64,000 nt of DNA from Streptomyces sp. BK340 (GCF_007827595.1 NZ_VISR01000021.1:1-64000); one strand, 5' to 3'. Counted from the stretch's first letter, positions 52,929-62,264 are shown. Made by a program: numbers and translations. Notes: generated by a model from the letters alone, not told the origin.

Positions 52929-53006
52929 TCAGCGACAACAAAACGCGCTGGAGACGTGCGCCAGATCGATGTGGCGCCGCCGAGTCAGGTCCACGCGCGG
53001 GTTCAT
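52929..53006 (-). CDS. Cysteine-type leader peptide upstream of the sulfonate operon
   Basis: A 25-codon frame, ATG 53006 to TGA 52929. The core LTRRRHIDLAHVSSAFCC followed by Arg matches the well-known actinobacterial leader peptides ahead of sulfur genes, which have a conserved RRRHxDLxRVxSA stretch and end in Cys residues. Scarce cysteinyl-tRNA is thought to stall ribosomes on the terminal Cys codons and raise downstream expression. It lies 480 nt before the dioxygenase start; the rest of 52446-53296 shows no gene. Confidence 0.8.
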   Translation of the reverse strand: MNPRVDLTRRRHIDLAHVSSAFCCR

Positions 53007-53296
53007 GAAACGGGAGTTCAGCAGACGTCCACCACGTCGGTCAAGAACTTCCGGACAGGTCTTGCATTGCGGACAGGGAGAGCTGACGACGGGCCTCGCC
53101 GAGACGTATGACTTCCGGGCGATCGCCAAGTCGGCATTGGTCCACGAACACCTCCGGATCCGGTTGGTGCGTCCCCTTCGCCCATCACTGAACCGAGAGC
53201 GCCTCCGGCGAGCGGCGTCCCCTGGCACGAACCTCCTTCGTGGAGACCCGGGGCTCTCGGCTTCCAGCCCGACACAACGGTTGAGGTGGACACCGC

Positions 53297-54187
53297 GTGC
53301 GTGCATATGGGTTCAAGTCGAATGGCGGCCCTGAGGTCCTGGAGGAGATCCAGACGCCTACCCCGGTGCCAGGTCCGGACAGGTGCTGATCGAGGTCGCG
53401 TACGCCGGGGTGAACTTCGCCGAGGTGCAGCACCGGCGTGGCGAGTTCGGCGGGCCCGACGGCCACGGGCGGCTACGACGTGCCCGGCCTGGAGGTCTCC
53501 GGCAAGGTCGTCGCGCTCGGCACCGGGGCGAGAGGACCGGCTGTCGGCGAGCGTGTCGCCGCCTACCTTCCGGCTTTCGGCGGCGCCGAGTTCGCCGTGG
53601 CGGACAAGGACTTCGTCCGGCCGGTGGGCGCGCTCCCCTTGGCACACGCGGCGGGAGTGCCATGCGTGTGTCCGACGGCCTACGGGGTGCTGGCGGACGC
53701 AGGACGGCTGCGCGACGGCGAGACCGTGCTGATCCATGCCGCCGCGGGCGGAATCGGATCGGCCGCAGCTCGGATCGCACGCGCGCTCGGCGCGAACCTC
53801 GTCCTGGGCACAGTGGGCTCCGCCGAGAAGCGCGAACTGGCCGGCGCTCTTGGCTACGACGCGTTGTTCGACCGCGAAGGCTTCGCGGCCTCGATCTTGG
53901 AAGTAACCGGGGGACGCGGGGTCGACCTGGTGCTGGACCCGGTCGGCGGGCCGGTGCGGCGGGCGAGTCTGGAGGTGCTGGCCCCATTCGGCCGGGTCGT
54001 GGTCTACGGGGACTTCGGACGCCACGACGACTGGACGGCGGACGTCTGGGATCTGTGGAAGAACAGCCGCAGCGTCGCCGGGTACAACATCGGAACATGC
54101 CCGCTGGCACTCGCCGAGAACCGGCTCCAGGTGGCGATCGAAGCCGGCGAGCAGATCCCCCATCAGCGGAAGCCGGTCGCGCAGTGA
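53297..54187 (+). pseudogene. Zinc-type quinone oxidoreductase, frameshifted and truncated
   Basis: GTG 53297 begins VRAYGFKSNGGPEVLEEIQT, a normal start for NADPH:quinone reductases of the MDR superfamily. A one-base loss near 53378 moves to the frame VLIEVAYAGVNFAEVQHRRG, and another shift near 53465 to GGYDVPGLEVSGKVVALGTG. The nucleotide-binding part is intact (TVLIHAAAGGIGSAAARIAR). The last 50 or so residues are replaced by an unrelated end. Two shifts plus truncation mean the gene is dead. Confidence 0.8.
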
Positions 54188-54283
54188 GGGCTTCACCTTG
54201 CCCCGGATCACCTGGTACGGAGCCGCAGCCGGGCGCCGATACCGCTTTCGCCGGCCGACCAAGCCGCGGAACGAGACCGCCGA

Positions 54284-54844
54284 TCACGTCCGACGCATGG
54301 TGTAGGCCGTGCGCATCGCTGCGGTGGTCCGGTACAGCACGCACTGGCGGAGTGGCCCTTCGGGCACGCTTGGATCCTCGAAGTCGTCGGCCGGGTCGCG
54401 GGTCATGCCGATACGGCGCATCACCGCCTGGGAACGAAGGTTGTTGACGGTTGTCGACGCAACCACTTCCGTCAGTCCCAGGGTCTCGAAGCCGAAAGCC
54501 AGGCAGGCCAGGGCAGCCTCGGTGGCGTAACCGTGGCCCCACACCGCACGCGCCAGTCGCCAACCGATGTCCACCCCCGCGAACGGCATGTCCTCGCCCA
54601 CCTCGTCCAAGCCGACACGACCGATGAACTCGCCGGACTCCCGCGCTTCCAGCGCCCACCACCCAAAGCCCCGCTCGTCGAACGCGGCCTGCATCTCCGC
54701 CACCACGGCATCGCTTTGCTCACGCGTCAGCAACTCCCCCAGATGCTCTCGGACTTCGGGATCGGCGTTCATAGCCGCCCACGGTGCGAGGTCGGACTCC
54801 CGCCACCGGCGCAGGAGGAGACGGTCAGTACGCAGTTCGGGCAT
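54284..54844 (-). CDS. GNAT acetyltransferase, RimJ/RimL-like
   Basis: A 186-residue acetyltransferase. ELRTDRLLLRRWRESDLAPW is the classic RimJ/RimL start, GEFIGRVGLDEVGEDMPFAG the central strands, VDIGWRLARAVWGHGYATEA the acetyl-CoA loop, and STTVNNLRSQAVMRRIGMTR the final motif. Targets may be ribosomal protein N-termini or small amines. It is an independent gene, not related in sequence to the attenuated GNAT at 46091. Confidence 0.88.
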   Translation of the reverse strand: MPELRTDRLLLRRWRESDLAPWAAMNADPEVREHLGELLTREQSDAVVAEMQAAFDERGFGWWALEARESGEFIGRVGLDEVGEDMPFAGVDIGWRLARAVWGHGYATEAALACLAFGFETLGLTEVVASTTVNNLRSQAVMRRIGMTRDPADDFEDPSVPEGPLRQCVLYRTTAAMRTAYTMRRT

Positions 54845-55130
54845 GCGGCTCAGCCAACCCGGTCGAGACCGGGGTGTCGATCGGTTATTTCGCGTCGCTT
54901 ACCGGCTTCCTGACGGCCAGCGGAGCTCCAGTCTCCGGACCCGCTGCACACAGCCAGGTCGTCCATGACCGGGACGTCGACCGGGGCACCGTCGAGGCCA
55001 TGCCGGCTCCGATGAACAAGGACGACCTCTCAGCGTGATGGAACAGATGAAGGACTGCGTGATCACTCCGATGAGTTCACCCTCTTCGAACGGTCTACCC
55101 AGCGACACGACCGTTCTCCACAGGAGTGCC

Positions 55131-55499
55131 ATGTCCACCATCCAGCCAGTGATAGTGACCGCCGACCAGGACGTTCTGCTCGGCTTCTATACGAAACTGT
55201 TCGGCGCCGAGGAGATCTTCCGGGTACCGGCGGAAGGCCCGGCCTTCTACCTCGGCTTGCGCATCGGCGACACCGACCTCGGGCTGGTGGCCAAGACGGA
55301 CCCGCTGACCGGGGCGGCACCGCGGATCCTGCTCAGCATCGGTGTCGAGGACGTCGACGAGACTCTCGGCCGGGTGGCGGCACTGGGCGGTTCGGTCCGC
55401 GGCGGCCCCAACGACATGCCGTGGGGACAGCGCGTCGCCCACATCCAGGACCCCGACGGCAACCCGTTGAACATCACCCAGCCGATCCCGGCCCGGTGA
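55131..55499 (+). CDS. VOC-family protein
   Basis: A 122-residue glyoxalase-like protein. IQPVIVTADQDVLLGFYTKL and FGAEEIFRVPAEGPAFYLGL form the first module; LLSIGVEDVDETLGRVAALG and QRVAHIQDPDGNPLNITQ the second. ATG 55131 follows CAGGAG. An upstream in-frame ATG at 55035 exists but lacks this signal. Substrate unknown. A short protein-like tail (VETGVSIGYFASLTGFLTAS) in the gap before it may be the remains of another gene. Confidence 0.83.
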   Translation: MSTIQPVIVTADQDVLLGFYTKLFGAEEIFRVPAEGPAFYLGLRIGDTDLGLVAKTDPLTGAAPRILLSIGVEDVDETLGRVAALGGSVRGGPNDMPWGQRVAHIQDPDGNPLNITQPIPAR

Positions 55500-55509
55500 T
55501 GCCGCTCCG

Positions 55510-55800
55510 AGGTGTTTGTACTGGTCGTGGGCCGCCTGAGGTGGAGATCAAATTCCTGTAGCGGCCCCGTCCGTCCCCTCGCCTCCAGCCGCTCCAGCCG
55601 TCGCTGCTGCCTCACCACCCACCGCCGCACCCGGTCAAGGTCAGGCACGCCGCCATGGCCCGCGTGCAGCCGCTCGGGTCCCAGGTCGAACATGCGCCGG
55701 AGACCGGCCCGGACGTGGAAAGGCGGCAGCGGCGCCAGCAGCCTGCCCAGCCTCCCGGTCGGCAGGTAGGGCTCGCGCACCCGGCCGCTGGTGTACTGGC
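55510..55800 (-). other. Protein-like fragment opposite the AraC gene start
   Basis: The minus strand encodes REPYLPTGRLGRLLAPLPPF, then GLRRMFDLGPERLHAGHGGV and DLDRVRRWVVRQQRRLE, a patterned sequence unlike chance translation. It probably belongs to a truncated gene that once ended here, and it would explain why the first part of the neighbouring AraC frame looks unlike its family. Not recognised. Confidence 0.3.
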
Positions 55801-56698
55801 CAAGATCGGCGGCACCGTGCTCGCCCGGGTCGATGTGGCAGCGCCCTGGGGCATCGAGTCTCCGAAGCTGCCGATCGCCGTCTTCCACACCGTCGTCGAC
55901 GGCTCCTGCCGGCTGCGCCGCCCGGGGGCCCAGCCGATCCGGCTCGCCACTGGTGATCTGGTCCTGCTGCCCGTCGGCGCCGGCCACGTCATGTCCGGCG
56001 CACCGAGCCGGCCGGCGACCGCCTACGACGACCTCGTCGCCGCACACCCCGGACACCGGGAGTCGGAGGTCCATATCCCCGGCCCTGGGCCCCGTACCCA
56101 GATCATCTGCGGCGGCTACCGCTTCGACGGACGTGTCTCCCGCCCGCTGCTCACCCTCCCACCGGTGCTGGTCCTGCCCGCTGCCGCCGGCGAAGCACAC
56201 GAGCGGAGCGAACTCGACGACACCCTCAGGATGCTCAGAGCCGAGCTTGCCGAGCCCCGGCCCGGTTCCCGGACGGTCGTCGACCGGCTGACCGACGTGC
56301 TGTTCGTCCACATCGTGCGTCGGTGGACCGCAGAGCAGGGCGATCACGGCGCCTCCTGGGTCCTGGGCCTGCGAGACCCGCAGGTGGCTGCCGCTATCTC
56401 ACTCCTGCACGAGGGCCCGGCGCAGCCCTGGACCGTCGAGGAACTGGCACACCGGGTCGGCGTCTCCCGCGCCACGCTCTCCCGGCGCTTCACGGAACTT
56501 GTCGGCGAGCCACCACTGGCCTACCTCACCCGCCGGCGCCTGGAACTGGCCGGCCGACGCCTCCGTGACACCGCCGACGCGCTGCCGTCCGTGGCCAGGA
56601 GCGTTGGCTACACCTCGGTATCGGCGTTCTCCCGGGCCTTCACGCGTCAATGGGGAACACCGCCGAGCCGCCACCGCACCGACCATCACCTGCCATGA
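55655..56698 (+). CDS. AraC-family regulator with cupin domain, N-terminus uncertain
   Basis: The frame holds a cupin sensor (VLARVDVAAPWGIESPKLPI, LATGDLVLLPVGAGHVMS) and a C-terminal AraC DNA-binding domain (WTVEELAHRVGVSRATLSRR, LPSVARSVGYTSVSAFSRAF). True homology begins near residue 45 (GVLAKIGGTVLARVDV). The first 45 residues from ATG 55655 look like translated foreign DNA, so the native start has probably been lost to a rearrangement; GTG 55817 could serve instead. The targets are unknown. Confidence 0.75.
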   Translation: MARVQPLGSQVEHAPETGPDVERRQRRQQPAQPPGRQVGLAHPAAGVLAKIGGTVLARVDVAAPWGIESPKLPIAVFHTVVDGSCRLRRPGAQPIRLATGDLVLLPVGAGHVMSGAPSRPATAYDDLVAAHPGHRESEVHIPGPGPRTQIICGGYRFDGRVSRPLLTLPPVLVLPAAAGEAHERSELDDTLRMLRAELAEPRPGSRTVVDRLTDVLFVHIVRRWTAEQGDHGASWVLGLRDPQVAAAISLLHEGPAQPWTVEELAHRVGVSRATLSRRFTELVGEPPLAYLTRRRLELAGRRLRDTADALPSVARSVGYTSVSAFSRAFTRQWGTPPSRHRTDHHLP

Positions 56699-56748
56699 GC
56701 TTCAGCGCTCCGCCCGCAGTGAGGCCGGCTTGCCTGCCCGGACATCAC

Positions 56749-56919
56749 CTAGTGAACGATGTGCGTGGCTGCCCCGTCCTCGGGGTTCCCGTACTTCGAG
56801 ATCAACTGGGCATCGCTCATGCGGTCGACTTCTTCGCTTCGTTGGACGGGAAAGATCACGTGGGTGTCCTTGTCCGTCCAGTACTCGATGACGCGATGTG
56901 TGTCGGTGGCTCGGCTCAT
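56749..56919 (-). CDS. Small hypothetical protein, 56 aa
   Basis: ATG 56919, after a good GAGGGAG, to TAG at 56749. The product contains VIEYWTDKDTHVIFPVQRSE and DAQLISKYGNPEDGAA. Its composition, with many charged and aromatic residues and few Arg/Pro/Ala runs, indicates real coding. It is soluble. I do not recognise the family. Confidence 0.6.
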   Translation of the reverse strand: MSRATDTHRVIEYWTDKDTHVIFPVQRSEEVDRMSDAQLISKYGNPEDGAATHIVH

Positions 56920-57026
56920 GCTGTGCTCCCTCGCTGCGCGTGGAGCTCAGGCTGCATCTGTGCAGGCCGAGGGTCAATGGGAGTAAGGGCTTCCGTTTCA
57001 GCAATCGGAGGAGTAGGTTCCGCTTA

Positions 57027-57088
57027 CCCCGCGTCGGCGTCCTTGGGGACGCCGGCCCGCCGGTCCCGGGGCGGCGGGCCACGCGGGG
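57027..57088. repeat. Branched inverted repeat (three-way junction)
   Basis: Outer arms CCCCGCGT (57027-57034) and ACGCGGGG (57081-57088) enclose two complete hairpins: GGCGTCC/GGACGCC with loop TTGG (57036-57053) and GGCCCGCC/GGCGGGCC with an 11-nt loop (57054-57080). All 23 pairs are perfect. Transcribed from either strand it would form a three-way junction. It lies upstream of the small minus-strand gene and may be part of its leader, a terminator, or a mobile repeat. Confidence 0.6.
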
Positions 57089-57260
57089 GCTAAGCTCCAC
57101 CCGCTCTGCCCAGACCAGCGGCAGACGGCGTGGCACGGCGGCTGCACCTGGCACGGCGCGCATCAGCGGCCCGTCAGCGGCCCGTCAGCGCCCCGTCAGT
57201 GATTCCTGCCAGTCTTTTCCACGCGAAGGCAACGGGGCACCACCCCGGGGCCAGGAGCGA

Positions 57261-57357
<97 letters not shown>

Positions 57358-57470
57358 GGATGACCGGTCCAGCCGGCCGCGGTGCGTCCGAGAGAGGTGA
57401 GACCGAGATCGAAACAGCTGACGTCGAAGGCGAGATCCTCGGAATCATCCCTGCGGAGAACGCCCTCTAG

Positions 57471-58078
57471 TTCTCGCAGAACGATCGTCTCCTCGGGGTC
57501 TTCGGCAGCCTCTTCGTCATCACCCAGTACCTGCAGTTCACCCTGCACTACCGTCCGCTGACCGCGGGCCTGCCATGCTCGGGATGTGCACGGTCATGTT
57601 CATCGCGCCGGTGGCACCGAAGCTGGTGCAGCGGTTCGGGCTGGGACCGGTGTCCGCGCTCGGCCCGTTGATGGTCGCCGTGTCCATGGCGGTCCTGGCG
57701 TTCGGAGACTCCCCGTCGAGCCTGCGGATTCTCGTCTCGCTCGGAATCCTCGGCTTCGGTATCGGTTTCGGCGCCCCTACCTCGGTCGACTCGGTCGTAG
57801 GTGCTGGTCCGCCGGAGCAGTCGGGCGCGGGTTCGGCGGTCGCCGACGTCGCGATGAACCTCGGCGGAGCCCTGGGCATCGCCATCATGGGTGCCGCGGC
57901 GAGCACGACGTCGACGGGGGCGCTGAACGACGTGCCACCACCGATGATCGCCGGCGTGTGCGTGGCCGCATCCGGTTCGCTCGTCGTGGCCGTGATCCTT
58001 CCCCGCGGCCGCGTGCAGGCGGTGGCACCGGCCGGGGCCGAGCAGGCGAAGACGCCGCTCGTCGCCGACAAGGCTTGA
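57471..58078 (+). pseudogene. DHA2-type MFS transporter, C-terminal remnant
   Basis: LLGVFGSLFVITQYLQFTLH is helix 8-9 of an EmrB/QacA-like drug exporter. Around 57570 the sense moves to the next frame, where MLGMCTVMFIAPVAPKLVQR, RILVSLGILGFGIGFGAPTS, GAGSAVADVAMNLGGALGIA and MIAGVCVAASGSLVVAVILP form the last helices. The first seven helices are missing and the fragment starts just after the tRNA-like element. Not functional. Confidence 0.75.
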
Positions 58079-58202
58079 GCCTCAGCCGCACGAAACCACG
58101 CAATGCCCCGTGCCTCGATCGTCGGCATCGAGGCACGGCGGATGGGAGCACGCCCCGGCTGCATTTCGCCGGGCTGTACCTTGCCGGGGCGGCCGGGGCA
58201 GG

Positions 58203-59327
58203 TCAGAGGCCGCCGGTGTTGAGCAGCCGGTTGGGAGTGTCGGAGCGGATGCCGCGCAGGACACCGCGGGTGGCCGCGTGGTCGAGCCAGACGTGGACCT
58301 CGTTGGCCGTGGCGTGGGGGTGTGCCGACAGGTACAACGCGATCACTCCTGTCGCATGCGGCGCGGCCCAGGACGTCGCGCCGTCGGTCTCCGTGGTCGT
58401 GCCGCCGCCCGCAAGGGCGGCGGTCACCTTCTGCCCGGGGGCGTACAGGTCCACGCACCGTCCGTAGCCCGATCCGTAGGAGTCGGTGTCGCTCCACGCG
58501 CGGTCGTTCGAGGTGGAGGCCGCCACGACGATCGTGCCGGGGACGCCGGCCGGGGAGTGTTTGCAGGCGTCGTCATGGAAGTTACCGGCCGACACCACCG
58601 TCGGGATCCCCGCGCCGACCATCTTCTTCACGGCGGACTCCACGGCCGCCGACCGGTGGTCGAAGTTGAGGGACATGTTGACCACCGCAGGCTTCTGCGC
58701 GTGCGCGGTGACCCAATTGACCGACTTCACCACGGCCGCCTCGGCCGCCGCCGGGGAGCCACCGCCCTCGCTCTCGCACAGGACACCCTGGACCCGTACG
58801 AGGTCCGCCTTGGGCGCCACCCCGTACTTCGCCCCGCCGATGATGCCCGCGACGAACGTGCCGTGGCCCATCCCGGCCTCGTTGAAGCAGTCACCGGAGT
58901 CCTTCGGGCCCACGAAGTCGGCGCCGAGGTGGGCGCGTCCGCCGAACTCCTTGTGGGCGATGTCCATTCCGGTGTCGATCACGTAGACGTGCACGCCCTT
59001 GCCCGTGGCGGTGGTGGTGAGTTTCCCGTTCAGCGGCCGCGACCGCTGGTCCAGGATGTCCAGGTTCCACGGCACGTGCCGGGTGATGGGAGACACGCCG
59101 GTCTGCGCGGTCTGGGACAACTTCCCCACGCTGCCGAGAGAGTTCGGCGCCGAACCGGACGGCGCGGCGTCCCCGGAGAGTGCGACGGACTCCCCCTTCA
59201 CGTGCCCGGGGAGCTTCCCACCACTCCCCCCGGCCGCCGCGCCGGCTTCCCCACCGCAGGCCGTAACCCCGAGCACCGTCGCCATGGCCACCACCAGGAG
59301 ACCGGTCTTCCTCACGTTCCGCGTCAC
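58203..59327 (-). CDS. Subtilisin-family (S8) serine peptidase, lipoprotein
   Basis: A 374-residue exported protease anchored as a lipoprotein (lipobox GVTACG). The catalytic Asp is near residue 118 (VHVYVIDTGMDIAHKEFGG), His near 155 (MGHGTFVAGIIGG), the oxyanion Asn near 249 (VSAGNF) and Ser near 319 (GATSWAAPHATGVIALYLSA). Between them KPAVVNMSLNFDHRSAAVES fits the family. A propeptide-like part of about 80 residues follows the signal. GTG 59327 is preferred for its GGGGGG upstream and complete signal peptide. Confidence 0.88.
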   Translation of the reverse strand: MTRNVRKTGLLVVAMATVLGVTACGGEAGAAAGGSGGKLPGHVKGESVALSGDAAPSGSAPNSLGSVGKLSQTAQTGVSPITRHVPWNLDILDQRSRPLNGKLTTTATGKGVHVYVIDTGMDIAHKEFGGRAHLGADFVGPKDSGDCFNEAGMGHGTFVAGIIGGAKYGVAPKADLVRVQGVLCESEGGGSPAAAEAAVVKSVNWVTAHAQKPAVVNMSLNFDHRSAAVESAVKKMVGAGIPTVVSAGNFHDDACKHSPAGVPGTIVVAASTSNDRAWSDTDSYGSGYGRCVDLYAPGQKVTAALAGGGTTTETDGATSWAAPHATGVIALYLSAHPHATANEVHVWLDHAATRGVLRGIRSDTPNRLLNTGGL

Positions 59328-59611
59328 AACGCCCCCCACATCCCTGCTTCGTACACAATCAGCGCACAAGACGAGCACAGGGGGCGGGCGGTTCCAGCGG
59401 GGCGTGCCGATGGGTCGGCTCATGCACTCACCGGAAACCTGTGCGAGGGATTCTTCGACCGGATCGGACGACTGGTGGCTGCCCGTGAACGGTGGTTCGA
59501 CTCCGCCGGTCGACAAGGGCGGGAGCGGAACCGAGGTCGCGTGCACATATCACCGGAGCCACCGGCACGATGGTGGGGGGACACGAGACCGGAACTGTCT
59601 GCTGACATGCT

Positions 59612-59842
59612 GACAACTACCCTCAGCAACAGATCAGTTCAGGTGCGACCGAGGAGTATCGGGTCTGGCCCGCCGGCGAGGCTGCAGTGAAGTGGGAGCG
59701 CGAGCAGTGGGCGATCTTCACCAGGTGGAACGCGATCGACGCCCGCTATGACGAACTGGCCGTGCTGTTGGCGGCGCACTGTGGCATCCGAGCAGATGAA
59801 GCCACCATTTCCCGGTCTGGAAGCGCGGCAAGAAGTTTGTGA
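59612..59842 (+). pseudogene. Small protein-coding remnant
   Basis: In one frame EEYRVWPAGEAAVKWEREQW and IFTRWNAIDARYDELAVLLA are followed by GIRADEATISR and a stop. The helical pattern looks coding. No ATG exists; GTG 59687 could start a 51-residue product but lacks a good ribosome binding site. It may be what is left of a larger gene. The rest of 59328-59861 shows nothing else. Confidence 0.35.
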
Positions 59843-59861
59843 CGGTCACTTGCACCGCTCT

Positions 59862-60242
59862 TTATGCAGACCTCGCCGAAGTACTGACTGCCGCTGTTGT
59901 CCGAGGCGGGGCGATGTCGGTCTGCTGGAGTTCCGCCAGGAGCTGGTTCCGCCCGGCCAGAAGCTCGGTCAGGATGCGGCGGGCCGAGCGCAGGAGTTCG
60001 GCCACGTCGCCGCCGGCGAGTTCGTACTTGACGGTGGATCCCTCTCGCGTGGATACGACGATGCCTGCACGACGCAGGACCGCCAGCTGCTGCGAGAGAC
60101 TCGAAGGCTCGATTTCGATGTCGGCGAGCAGGTCCCGCACCGGGACCGGGCCGTGCTGCAGCAGTTCCAGGACCCTGATTCGCGCCGGGTGTCCGAGCAT
60201 TCGGAAGAACTCTGCCTTGGCTTGGTAGAGAGGGACCTGCAT
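59862..60242 (-). CDS. ArsR-family transcriptional regulator
   Basis: A 126-residue regulator. FRMLGHPARIRVLELLQHGP, VRDLLADIEIEPSSLSQQLA, VLRRAGIVVSTREGSTVKYE and ELAGGDVAELLRSARRIL are the ArsR/SmtB winged helix with its usual wing. There are no Cys pairs, so it may not sense metal the classical way. ArsR regulators of this type often sit next to a SulP transporter gene, which is absent here. Neighbours give no target. Confidence 0.87.
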   Translation of the reverse strand: MQVPLYQAKAEFFRMLGHPARIRVLELLQHGPVPVRDLLADIEIEPSSLSQQLAVLRRAGIVVSTREGSTVKYELAGGDVAELLRSARRILTELLAGRNQLLAELQQTDIAPPRTTAAVSTSARSA

Positions 60243-60278
60243 AGCACGCTTCCTGCCTGTCGAGGTGTCTTCTCGTGT

Positions 60279-60307
60279 CGCGGTGGCGCCCTGAGGACGC
60301 CACCGCG
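60279..60307 (-). terminator. Terminator-like hairpin after the roadblock gene
   Basis: CGCGGTGGCG and CGCCACCGCG form a perfect 10-bp stem with a 9-nt loop in the gap between the roadblock gene and the ArsR gene, both on the minus strand. It could end the roadblock transcript before the ArsR start. Confidence 0.55.
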
Positions 60308-60438
60308 ATCCGTGTCGTGCCTGGTCATTCTTCTCGGTCCGGACTCCCCTCGTTCATGAGTTGTCATCCTCTCCATGTGATGGCTTGAAGAAGTTTTCAA
60401 CTCATGGGCGCATGTCAGCCCGGTCCTTTGGGGGCGGC

Positions 60439-60813
60439 CTAGACCTCGAGTTGCTCTTCGATCCGCTTGAGCTGATGGCGGGCCATGGCCAGGTTCGAGC
60501 GGTCCTTGTCGATGACGACGTAGACGAACAGGCCGTTGCCGCTGCGGCCGGTCACCAGCCGGATGATGTGGTACTGCCCCTCCAGCGTGATCAGGATGTC
60601 CTCGATCTGGCTCTTGAGGCCCAGATGCTCCATCGTGCGAACCTTGGCGCGGATCACGTCCGTGTTCCCGGCCGCGGCGACCGTCAGGTCCAGGTCTCGG
60701 CCACCGCCCAAGGTACCGAGGGCCATGCCGCTGGTGTAGTCGACGACGGCCGCCCCCTGTGCCCCCTCGATCCCGGTCATCATTTCCTTCAGGGCCACTT
60801 CCACACTCGCCAT
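60439..60813 (-). CDS. Roadblock/LC7-domain protein
   Basis: A 124-residue single-domain protein. VALKEMMTGIEGAQGAAVVD, YTSGMALGTLGGG, IEDILITLEGQYHIIRLVTG and NGLFVYVVIDKDRSNLAMAR cover the roadblock alpha/beta fold. In Streptomyces, roadblock proteins regulate small GTPases of the MglA or conservon type; no GTPase is encoded nearby. ATG 60813 gives the common length. Confidence 0.85.
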   Translation of the reverse strand: MASVEVALKEMMTGIEGAQGAAVVDYTSGMALGTLGGGRDLDLTVAAAGNTDVIRAKVRTMEHLGLKSQIEDILITLEGQYHIIRLVTGRSGNGLFVYVVIDKDRSNLAMARHQLKRIEEQLEV

Positions 60814-61033
60814 CGGCGCTTCCCCTTGGTTGTCGGTTGCGGCGGGCTCCGGTTCCTCACCCGCCCGCAACCGCACCGTAAGCGCGCCGGCACAGCGAGC
60901 GATAAGTCTGCCCGAAAGCGACCCAAGATGATCGGACAGCCACCCAATGCGCTTGTCGGATGATCGGAAGTGATGAGCTGTTCGGAGCCTGAGGAGGACG
61001 GAGGAGTGGCGAAGTCGGTGGCAGGATGGCGGC

Positions 61034-61573
61034 ATGGTGACGAATCAGCCGTGGGCCGGGCTTCACGGTGATCTGCAAACGGCAAAGGCGCTGGTCTACG
61101 ACGCCAGTGAGTTCGCTTGCTCGCTGCCGGTGCCGGAACTCGAAAGCGCCGAGTACGCAGCCTGCGCGTTCACTCTCGATGGCCGCTCGATCCGGTTTCG
61201 CGTGGCCAAGACCACCCCGACGAAAGTCGGCCAGTTCGTCACCGTGTGGCAGCGGTCCGAGAAAGGGCCGATCCGCCCCTTCGACACCGACGACAACGTG
61301 GACCTCTTCGTCATCAGCAGCCGCCACGAGGACGGCTTCGGACAGTTCGTGTTCCCTGGCGAGGTGCTGTGCGAACACGGCATCGTCTCCCGCGCCGGCG
61401 CGGGCGGGAAGCGCGGCTTCCGCGTGTACCCGCCGTGGGTGACCACGACCAGCCGACAGGCCCGCATCACGCAGGCATGGCAGGTGAACTACTTTCTCCA
61501 CCTCGACCAGGACGGACCCGCCGACCTGACCCGCGCCCAAGGCCTCTACCACCCGCTCCCGCATCAGCAGTAG
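61034..61573 (+). CDS. MepB-family protein
   Basis: A 179-residue protein. CAFTLDGRSIRFRVAKTTPT and KVGQFVTVWQRSEKGPIRPF, then VDLFVISSRHEDGFGQFVFP and GEVLCEHGIVSRAGAGGKRG, followed by WQVNYFLHL, follow the MepB family, first named from the mepRAB multidrug locus of Staphylococcus. No efflux pump is next to it. The molecular role of MepB proteins is not settled. Confidence 0.8.
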   Translation: MVTNQPWAGLHGDLQTAKALVYDASEFACSLPVPELESAEYAACAFTLDGRSIRFRVAKTTPTKVGQFVTVWQRSEKGPIRPFDTDDNVDLFVISSRHEDGFGQFVFPGEVLCEHGIVSRAGAGGKRGFRVYPPWVTTTSRQARITQAWQVNYFLHLDQDGPADLTRAQGLYHPLPHQQ

Positions 61574-61711
61574 GGGCGGACAGAGGTGATACGTCCCTGA
61601 ACGGGCGGCCACCGCGTTCGGACACTGGGAACACGAGCACTCGCTGTTCCCCCGCGGCCCAACCCTCCCCCCTCCCCGGCTCCACAAAGCCCCCACCCGG
61701 AGACCGGCTGC

Positions 61712-62128
61712 TCACGCTTCTTCCCCGTCCCGACCATCGGCACCGGTTCCGGCGCCGAGGCACCATCGCGCCGCGGCCTCAAGTTGCGGCAAGGTCAGCC
61801 CGGTCTCCCGGACCAGCTGTTCATTGCTCAGCCCCATGCGGTGCTGCTGCATCGCCCGATCGATCTTCGCCACCCACAGTTCCTCTGTGACGTAGGGCCG
61901 CTCGCCGTACTGCCGCTGGAGCTCGGCCAGGTGATCCGCGCAACAGACGGTCACGGTGCGCATGCCGTCCTGCCGGGGGTCAAACGGGTGAGCGAACGAC
62001 GAGTCCTTCACCTGCTCGTTCACGGCTTGCTCAGGGGCGATGGATGCCCGGCAAAGGTCGCAGAACGCACGAGGCGCAGACACACCTCCGAGACCGTCGT
62101 CCACCACTGACTCCTCCGGCGGCTTCAT
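61712..62128 (-). CDS. Hypothetical protein, 138 aa, with CxxC motif
   Basis: ATG 62128 gives MKPPEESVVDDGLGGVSAPR. A zinc-ribbon-like CDLCRASIAPEQAV is followed by VTVCCADHLAELQRQYGERP, so the two Cys-containing pieces could together bind a metal. The C-terminal half, AKIDRAMQQHRMGLSNEQLV and TGLTLPQLEAAARWC, is helical and may hold a helix-turn-helix. Similar proteins occur in Streptomyces, but their function is unknown. Confidence 0.6.
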   Translation of the reverse strand: MKPPEESVVDDGLGGVSAPRAFCDLCRASIAPEQAVNEQVKDSSFAHPFDPRQDGMRTVTVCCADHLAELQRQYGERPYVTEELWVAKIDRAMQQHRMGLSNEQLVRETGLTLPQLEAAARWCLGAGTGADGRDGEEA

Positions 62129-62264
62129 GGACAACCTGCCGAGAGTCACACACGGGTTGAACCCCCGAGGAGCTGCTCGACCGGTACCTCTTCGATGCCG
62201 GCGCCGGCGGTCCGGCAGAACCGGGTACCGACGGGCCGTGCACCCTGAACGTCTCTCTTTCTCC

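Noticed and set aside
59490..59520. T-arm-like GGTGG-TTCGACT-CCGCC
   Set aside because: No acceptor, D-arm or anticodon arm can be built around it, so it is not a tRNA.
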